Below, piece by piece: positions 57,389-64,000 of a DNA stretch of 64,000 nucleotides. Position 1 is the first letter of the stretch. Each line of letters opens with the position of its first letter. The translations under genes were made by a program, and so were the position numbers. Source of the DNA: Earliella scabrosa (Eukaryota > Basidiomycota > Agaricomycetes > Polyporales > Polyporaceae); contig JABYQQ010000004.1 of assembly GCA_022605405.1 (NCBI GenBank), positions 744,001-808,000 of the forward strand. The letters run 5' to 3'. Below the pieces are notes generated by a model that searched no databases, was not told the DNA's origin, and saw only the letters and a list, made by a program, of their open reading frames with translations.

Positions 57389-57399
57389 AGTTTCGAGCT
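57389..57399 (-). promoter_or_regulatory. Primer-binding site complementary to the element's own RNA 5' end
   Basis: Two bases inside the 5' LTR the coding strand reads AGCTCGAAACT. It is an 11-nt perfect complement of AGTTTCGAGCT in the LTR (57454-57464), and it does not begin with the TGG typical of tRNA-primed elements. This matches Tf1/sushi-type self-priming. Confidence 0.75.
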
Positions 57400-57401
57400 A
57401 A

Positions 57402-57695
57402 TGATACGGCTACCGCGAGAGCACGCGGGAAGGAAGGGCGGGGAGAAAGTACCAGCTCGAAACTGAGGACTTAGACCCCAGTTCGAGTGGCTTATATTCA
57501 CGTAGCTACGTACACCATAAAACCAAAGTAAGTATGGCATAAGCACGGAGTGAATACAAGACTTGAATCTCCGTAGTTATCGATACTAGTGTACAGACTA
57601 ATCTGCGTACTTATCTGTGCATAACTATCTCTGAGGTTATCTTACATGATCGGAAGTCCGCGCGAATCGGACGCAATCTGTCCTGAACCGTAACA
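57402..57695 (-). repeat. 5' LTR of the chromovirus, with promoter
   Basis: 294 bp. On the coding strand a TATAAG box lies about 32 nt before AGTTTCGAGCT (57464-57454), which would be the start of the RNA if transcription begins at that A. The segment after it is G+C- and pyrimidine-rich. Confidence 0.95.
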
Positions 57696-58836
57696 CTTAT
57701 CACATCTCCGGCGGGAGGCAAGACTTCGTTGAGATGAGTTGCGTCTTGTGGATGGATGGCCACGTTGCCCTTGATGCATCTCTGAGATGTGCGGGGGTCT
57801 GTTCCTTCCAAAGGATGATCTGGAATGTCACTAAAGCGGTAAGAGATCTTGCTAGCGCGAGCACGAGAGATCAGCATACGTTCCACTTGCGTAGCCTTAT
57901 TGAATGCTTTCTTCACTTCGTCAGGTACTCGCTCATGTCCGTAATACAGCCAGTTAGCTAGTGCATACCTTGGCACCTTGCCTGAGGACAGGTAATTCAA
58001 ACATTCCTTACATATACGCAAATTGCCCCTCTCCTGCGGCTTTTCCAGACCTTTGGGATGTAGGATGGCGCCACCGTACAATTCGCGATTGTATGTCACT
58101 GGTAGTACGTGTTCTGGGAGATAATCATTGCGTAACAACTGGAAGTTGATCTTGCTAGGCTTCACAACCAGCATATGTTCTTGACGGGTGCAACGGGCGC
58201 ACGACGCGCAAACCCAGTCCGCGAGAGATATACAAGACATAGTCTGTTCCCATTCTGTGATGATTGCCTCCTTCAAGGCAGTGTCTGCAATGTGCAGGTA
58301 GTCCGGATGTTCTGCAGCAGCGGGCTGATGAGAGACTGCGCTCGGAGTTACAGTAGGATGAGCTGCAGACGACTCCATAGCTTGCGCACCTCTGACATTG
58401 GGAGCAACAACGCGCGGTGACGCAAGCTGCGCGAAGACATACTCAAAGATCGGGAGGTCTACGGACGCATGCTGCTCCAGTATTTGCAGAATTTGAGGGC
58501 ACGATCGACGACCAGGAATCGTGACACCATAAACCCTTGCGATCGTTCTGAGATCTGCAGGACGCCAGTGACTGTACATCGGCAGAACAGCACCCAGGGA
58601 ACAACGTACAATGAGATCGCCAAGTTGAGCTTGGGGCGACGAGGCATACAGTACACTACTTGTGGTGCTCACAGCTTTAAACTTAAACAACACGTCGAGA
58701 TGCGCATGAGTGACCATGCGCTGGATAGGACTCAATCGTCCTCCTTGAAGCTGCATGTACGTCACGCCAATACCTGTTACATCCAACAACGTCAAGGAAC
58801 AGCGACATATATTTGAGAGATGGAGCGACGTCGACA
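57696..58836 (-). pseudogene. Helitron N-terminal region (DUF6570-like), cut off by LTR insertion
   Basis: An open minus-strand frame reads the Helitron N-terminal region: SHWRPADLRTIARVYGVTIP, a Cys cluster CASCARCTRQEHM, GNLRICKECLNYLSSGK and PRYALANWLYYG. Shortly after GDVI it enters the LTR, and the residues beyond are LTR read-through. On the far side of the chromovirus the frame resumes with RDTVCAVFVGKTKPTAKN. The start is uncertain: ATGs at 58836, 58756 and 58717 are in frame. Confidence 0.75.
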
Positions 58837-58869
58837 TAAAGCAGCCGAGAGGATACAGCGAGAGGTGAC

Positions 58870-59045
58870 GTGCATGACAACGTGCGATAGACGATGAACG
58901 TGCGAGGACGAGCAATGAACATGCGAGGACGAGCGATGAACATGCGATGACGAGCGATCAACGTGCGAGGACGAGCGACAACATGGCATCGAGCAATAAC
59001 GAGCGATAACGAGCGATAACGAGCGAGATCGTGCGATGACGACCG
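58870..59045. repeat. Degenerate tandem repeats (about 21 bp and 10 bp)
   Basis: Units like GAACATGCGAGGACGAGCGAT recur four to five times with variation, then a shorter unit AACGAGCGAT is repeated at about 58995-59030. It lies just upstream of the Helitron's coding start and may be part of its 5' region or promoter. Confidence 0.7.
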
Positions 59046-59893
59046 GATAAAGGTTGAATCGAGGTCAGAGCACGACACTAACGAAAGAGGAGCAAGACGC
59101 ACCGCTCTCTGCACCCTTGGAGTCTGATACACCTAGAACCTCGGTTGCACCAGCCACGGGTCCTTCACAGCGTCAGCACCAACAAACTGAGCCACGAGTG
59201 GGTGAGACGTACCTCGGTCCACGTCCATGGGGGTTCTTCCAGGGTCAGCAGCAGAGTTGGGCCCTAGCAATCGATGAGCAATGAGGCAACTTGATCAGAT
59301 GACGTACATACCACCACCGTAACCTGCTCCACAGCGGCCTGAACCCTGGTCGACGGGTGGCGAAGCAATCAACGGCCCTACAAAATGAGGTTGAGCAAGT
59401 GCGAATCAATGGAGTAGAATGCATATAATGTATACCCTCTGCGTTGATACTCGCTGCCATCACATCGCCCAGGAACGTAGTGACGGGAGGAAGCGGAGGC
59501 TGACCTGTGGAATGTTACGTCAATACCACCCAGCAACAGTTTGGGGAACAACATACCGAGGCTGCCGGGCGTCGACTGACCAGGGACTACAGCAGGCGGA
59601 ACGGTTTGGAGTGACATGTATAATGCAGACATGGGGGAGGGAGAGAGTCGGTCGCCAAACGCCGGACCAGGGGTTTTGTGAGATACCCGTGGGATAGTTT
59701 AACGCATCAACAAGCATGGCCAAATAGAGTCAGGTGATTGGAGCAGACGTGATGGATAACGCGCGTTACTACACGTGGGAGTGACGTGACGGTCACTTTG
59801 TACGTGATTTCTGACCCCAAGACCTGTTCTACTTCGTAGTCCAGGAATGAGGTACGGCGTGCGAGCCTACTTGACTCCTACCACCCGGTGCCC
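59046..59893. other. Intergenic stretch between Helitron and Crinkler-like gene
   Basis: Short Gln/Pro-rich or Gly-rich frames occur on both strands, but none assembles into a gene. The Helitron's 5' end and the promoter of the gene at 59894 should lie here. Confidence 0.35.
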
Positions 59894-61947
59894 ATGCCCA
59901 CGTACACAGTGTTGTATCCTCACCCCGACAATCCTGTCTTCCGCATAGTAGCTGTGGACAATGTCAATCAACACTTGTCCACACTCGCCCTAGAAGCGGG
60001 AAAGCAATGGCCTGAACTCAACTTTCCTGATCTGACAGTAGGTCAGATCTTGCTCTACAAGGTGCGTCGTTCTTCCTTGTGCATCTTGAATGCTTGAACG
60101 AGCTATCGAGCATTAGGCGGAGGTGGAGATTCTGCCCATGAAAACATTGTTTGAGCGCACCCGGAAGTGGCTCACCGAACACATCGAGGACAAGAGTGCC
60201 CAATTGGAACAATTTGCAGTCATCAGAGAACAACTCCCTTCGGATCGCGACCTGCATACGCCGGACGTTGTCCTCGTTACGCCAGACAGTAAGCATTTGC
60301 GCTGACGGTGCCAGATAAACCACTCAACCGTCCACAGTCATAGAAGCCCTGGATACCGTGAGCGCACTCCCACCCGACGAGGGCAAGGCTCTGAGGGGTA
60401 TGTCTCTATGTTTGATCATCCGTCACTATGAATGTAATATTGTTGGTGTTATCAGACCGTGAGGCTGGGGCCCGTGCCGCCCACAACACTCTACCCTCAC
60501 CGTCGGTCGGCATCTCATCGTTCTCCGACTTGCAAAGTGTTTTCACAAAACACGCGGACGTCTTTCACGCAGGAAGGCCCCACGGCAACTACGGTCCCCC
60601 AGTCGCTCTGTACGATCCTATCCTAGGCTTGCTCGCGTTCCGCCTTTCCCATCTCGATGACGACCTTCCTGAGATCCGTCCGAACAGAGACGAGCTCAAA
60701 TGGGCGCACGAGTTTATATGTCGGTCGGTGGCTTGCTACGGGAAGGAAGAAGAGCGTCGCGTCGCCATACAGTCGTCTATAGAGTCACTGGATCCCAACG
60801 TCGGGTGGAAGCCGACCGTGGGCGGGATCACTCCTGACGCGGTATTCGGCGGCAAGACAGGTGTGCCTCTGGGGATCAAGGAGCTGAAGAACGAGTTTGG
60901 TCTTGGTGGGGACGCGTCGACCCAAGCTCGTCTAGCATACACGAAGATTGTGACGGGAAGTAACAACGAGGTCTGTACAGTGCCCGCCGGTCGTTCCTGC
61001 TCTTTCCGCTGACGGAGCATTTGCAGATCAAGATGTGGCGGAGGAAGACCAACTGCCCGTCGGTGATGTGGGGCGGAATGGGCGACGTCGTCGAGATCGG
61101 TATCGCTGTCTACACCGACGGTTCATACAGCGATTACGTCTTCTCGTCTGGTCGTATGCGCCTCGATCATCATCAAAACGCCAACGTACTCCGCATCGCT
61201 CGTGCTTTCAAAGCTGTGAAGCTGGCTCTCTCTGATCTCCGCCGCTTCTACGAGCGCTTGGAAAGCACCCCTCCCGGAGTGAAGCACCTTTTTCCCTCGC
61301 CGCTTGCGGAGCCTTCCTGGACCGGTCGCATGCCGCGTGTCACCTTCACCCACCGGATGTCGCGCAGTGGCGAGCTGTTCATCACGGCGACAACCGAGGA
61401 TGAACGGCGTTCGAACATCTATGTCGGTACCATGTCCTTGTCCTCCGGTGATGAAGCCGAAGTCGTTGTCAAATTCACCGCGGAGTACAACGCCGACGCC
61501 CATCACATCCTTTCCCGCGCTGGTCTCGCTCCTACGCTCCACGCTTGCGTCCCTGTCTGCGGCGGCATGCTGATGGTTGTGATGGACCGCGTTCAAGGCA
61601 AGATGGCCTGGTTCGCTGAGCAGAGCTCCGAGCTCCTTCCGCACACGGTCTACGAAGATGTCAAGGCGGCGACGGACCTGCTCCATCACAATGGCGTCGT
61701 CTTTGGCGACCTCCGTTCTCCCAACGTCATGTGCGTCTCCGGTGGGACTTCCGGCGATCCGTCTAGGATGGGTGCCATGTTGGTGGATTTTGACTGGGCT
61801 GGCAAGGCGGACGAGAAACGCTACCCGGCAGTCCTTAATGACGACTTGGGCATCTGGCCACCAGGGGTCGACCGAGGCGCGATCATGCGCAAGGAGCACG
61901 ATTTGTACTTCCTTGAACAGTTTAAGTCCTTGTGCCGCCCAGGTTGA
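59894..61947 (+). CDS. Crinkler-like protein with PD-(D/E)XK nuclease-like and kinase-like domains
   Basis: Five exons (59894-60061, 60117-60288, 60338-60397, 60456-60970, 61027-61947; introns 49-58 nt) encode about 611 residues; ATG 59894 is used because the longer frame starts with GTG. Residues 1-130 look like a Crinkler header, including LPDLTVGQILLYK-like spacing (FPDLTVGQILLYK). A restriction-endonuclease-like core follows (GGITPDAVFGG, GIKELKNEFG, D then ExK). A kinase-like domain comes last, with catalytic loop GVVFGDLRSPNVM and LVDFDWAGK in place of DFG. This architecture is known from the CR/Crinkler effector-like proteins of fungi and oomycetes, thought to act in host nuclei or in conflicts between cells. 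Target and toxicity are not known here. Confidence 0.8.
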
Positions 61948-62975
61948 ACTACGTTCTTTCCACTGTAGTATGTATGTCGCCTGTTCGCGCCTGTCCACTG
62001 TACGTCGGGTCCACTGGTTCCGCTCGTGCACTGTTCGGAATTGTCGGCGGGAAGAGACGGAACTCCTGAAGGAGGAGATGAGGCGGTGCCTCAGATTCGT
62101 TGGGATGTCATATGAACTGGTGGTATTCGCGTGCGCGAGCATGACGAAGCCTCACTGCGCCCAGGGGAAGCAGCTTATGTGCGCCAGTACGTCTACTCAT
62201 ATATTGGGTCAATGGGTTGCTGATCAGCTCTGTAGCCACGGGCAACGTATATCCGCTTGTTCGCATCGTGCCTGTGCTACTTCATCGGACGAATCGTCTT
62301 TGTGAGCAGACGGTACCCTGATATGTCAAGCCCTACTAACTACCCGGTGCACGACCAGGACAAGCCTCCGCACAAAGCGATGACTGATGTACCATGACGA
62401 AGCACTACCTGTATGCTACATTGAGTCGGACTGGCGGTGTCCGATATGCATCGCCACTTCACATTCAGCTCGCGAGCTGAGTTCGATGGCCTGCCTATAT
62501 CGTGGAAGTTGCCAGCAATTTGAACGATCCAACCGTTGACGATTCACCCGGTACGGGTGCTCAAGAATGTTTCTTTCACCTTGTGTTATTCCGAGACTAG
62601 GAGCGCTACATGCTACAGCTACATGACTCGTGCGGGGTGGAGGCCATCTCTACAGTAAAGCATACGGCGTGCGTACTCACTTCATGAACGCGTGAGGCAT
62701 GATAATACATACATGATACGCCCGAGGGCGAACCATGGGGTCAGAGCCAATAGAAATCAACCATAGATACCGAGATCGAGGACTGGACCGAGAACGTAGA
62801 ACCCGAACTCGAACGCAAAGAGGAGAAGATGGAAGATATGCGTGCATGGACGGAGGAATCGCGAGGCGGCGAAAGCGCCGCAAACACGAGTTCGCAGAGA
62901 AGGGAAGGGAAGCAGGCCCCTCCCCCCACTCTACCTCTGATCAAGAAAAACCCCGAATACGGACTAGCTGGTGGC
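61948..62975. other. Intergenic stretch
   Basis: No convincing gene on either strand between the Crinkler-like gene and the carboxypeptidase stop; the part before 62976 should be 3' untranslated sequence of the latter. Confidence 0.4.
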
Positions 62976-64000
62976 TCACGCCAGAGCCAGCGACATCACG
63001 AATGCCGCCGCGCCCAGCGCCAGGCCAAAGCTTGCGCCCACGCTCGCGCTGAGAGCCCCGCTGCGCTTCTCAACGTGCGCGTGGTTCGATCGGGACGATA
63101 GGACGGTCGCAGTCGCGGTTGCGATGAATTCGTCCCACGCCGCGATGGTCGCCGTGGGGTACGCGACCGTCCCTGTCGTCGAGATCGAGCCGACGAAGAT
63201 GCCTTCCTGGCCGCGGATCGCGTCGACCGCGAGCGACGCGTCTTCGCCGCCCTCAACAACGGCGCCGTTGGGTCCTGTACGAACGAGCCCGGTCGGGTTG
63301 GATCCGAAGATGAACTCGCGGAAGAGGGTAAGGCCCTGCGGTCAATGAGATTAGGGAGTTATGGCGGGAGGATGAAACAGCGGACGTACTCGGGCTGGCT
63401 GGTTGTAGGGAATGAGGTGGCCTGCACCTTGGACGAGAACGTATGTCCAGTTGCGCTCCTGGTGTACCACGCCCGCGTGCAGGCCCTCGTCGTCCGTCCA
63501 GGGCGTCGATGGGCGGCGTGTGAAGCCCTGGATCCCGCCGAAGGTAGTGTTCTGGAAGGTCGTCATGCATCAAAAATAGCGTTCCTCGGGTATAGGCTCA
63601 GACTGCGCCGGACATACCTGGATTACGACTGGAGCAGCACACGATGTCGTAGTCAGTGAGTCGGATCAACACAGAGAGCACCGGGCCGGACAAAAACTCA
63701 CCTTCTGTGCCTCGGTGCGCAACGAGCGAATCGTCGTTGCCGGAATACAGAACGATGGGGACACCATGCGTGGACATATTCGTCGCGAGCTCGTCCAAGA
63801 ATGCCATCGGCCTATCACAGACACACGCCGCCAATTAGCATCTTCCAACACATAGCAGGCCTCATTCGGATACGGATTCAACTCACTCAACACCTGCAAT
63901 CAATGCAATGCACCGAAACCGAAGTCAGTCTCGGAAACAGAGCGGAGCGATCACGGAGCACGATGCAACACGCACTGGGGTCCTCGCCATTGACCGGGTC
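62976..64000 (-). CDS. Serine carboxypeptidase (S10 family), 5' truncated
   Basis: The C-terminal part runs off the window's right edge. Exons: 63335-62976, 63551-63390, 63628-63618 (11-nt micro-exon), 63811-63702, and probably 63893-63887 (7-nt micro-exon). The catalytic Asp region is IVLYSGNDDSLVAHRGTE and the catalytic His region is LVQGAGHLIPYNQPAR, both diagnostic of S10 carboxypeptidases. The tail, after a Ser/Thr-rich stretch, ends in a hydrophobic segment (VGASFGLALGAAAFVMSLALA minus its first residue) that fits a GPI-anchor signal or membrane anchor. The family removes C-terminal residues from peptides in secretory or vacuolar compartments. The Ser nucleophile lies outside the window. 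Confidence 0.88.

Larger units (their letters stand above)
51006..57695 (-). mobile_element. Complete Ty3/gypsy chromovirus
   Basis: 6,690 bp with 294-bp LTRs (51006-51299 and 57402-57695) that start TGTTACGG and end CGTATCA on the coding strand. A perfect 5-bp duplication CTTAT flanks it (51001-51005 and 57696-57700). Coding is on the minus strand: gag, then protease, reverse transcriptase-RNase H, integrase and a C-terminal chromodomain. The order places integrase after RNase H, as in Ty3/gypsy. A polypurine tract and a self-priming-type primer-binding site are present. The near-identical LTRs indicate a recent insertion. Confidence 0.96.
46072..58836 (-). mobile_element. Helitron, coding part, split by an LTR retrotransposon
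   Basis: The minus strand carries, in Helitron order, a DUF6570-like N-terminal region (58836-57696), the HUH Rep domain (51000-49059) and a Pif1-type helicase (49056-46072). A chromovirus (51006-57695) interrupts the N-terminal region; without it and one 5-bp target copy the frame is continuous. The given limits are those of the coding sequence: the 5' TC and 3' CTRR ends were not located. Coding capacity is otherwise full length, so this was probably autonomous before the lesions. Confidence 0.88.

Noticed and set aside
1..64000. tRNA or rRNA genes
   Set aside because: I looked for cloverleaf-like segments with A and B boxes and for conserved rRNA stretches and saw none I could support.

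Overview
The window looks like a stretch of a filamentous basidiomycete genome, probably an Agaricomycete. The reasons are compact multi-exon genes with 46-75 nt introns (GTRNGT donors, CTGAC/CTAAC branch points about 10-20 nt before AG), F-box and C48-protease families, a Crinkler-like endonuclease-kinase gene, a Helitron and a chromovirus. It is mostly an accessory, transposon-rich region. Conserved housekeeping-type genes appear only at the two ends: a 5'-truncated DnaJ-X co-chaperone at 1-2057 (+) and a 5'-truncated S10 serine carboxypeptidase at 62976-64000 (-).

Layout. 2999-12136 (-) is dominated by one very large gene that I could resolve into 18 exons. It encodes a MULE-type transposase (DDE core plus SWIM zinc finger) fused to two successive Ulp1-like C48 cysteine protease domains and a long C-terminal tail, followed by a small acidic gene. 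13.0-21 kb (+) is a same-strand run of an F-box protein, two F-box/nucleotidyltransferase-like proteins, a small unknown gene and a third F-box-like member. 21.2-22.5 kb (-) is a free-standing, catalytically degraded C48 protein. 24.6-34.4 kb holds unrecognised small genes, another F-box/nucleotidyltransferase-like member and an F-box-LRR-like gene. 34.4-43 kb is poor in convincing genes, apart from two small tandem paralogues near 39-40 kb and one C-terminal gene fragment. A 150-bp MITE lies at 43.4 kb and a CLK/LAMMER-like kinase at 43.6-45.1 kb.

46-59 kb is a nested transposon. A full-length Helitron (Rep plus Pif1-type helicase, minus strand) is interrupted inside its DUF6570-like N-terminal region by a complete Ty3/gypsy chromovirus at 51006-57695. 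The chromovirus has 294-bp LTRs that differ at a single base and a perfect 5-bp target duplication (CTTAT). The Helitron reading frame resumes exactly across the insertion. The chromovirus shows the features of self-primed (Tf1/sushi-type) reverse transcription: the 11 nt expected at the 5' end of its RNA are perfectly complementary to the primer-binding site. It also has a candidate -1 frameshift heptamer at the gag-pol overlap and one in-frame stop between protease and reverse transcriptase. 59.9-61.9 kb (+) encodes a Crinkler-type protein joining a PD-(D/E)XK nuclease-like domain to a kinase-like domain.

Exon structures were derived by hand from splice signals and frame continuity. Family assignments come from recognisable motifs, not from searches.
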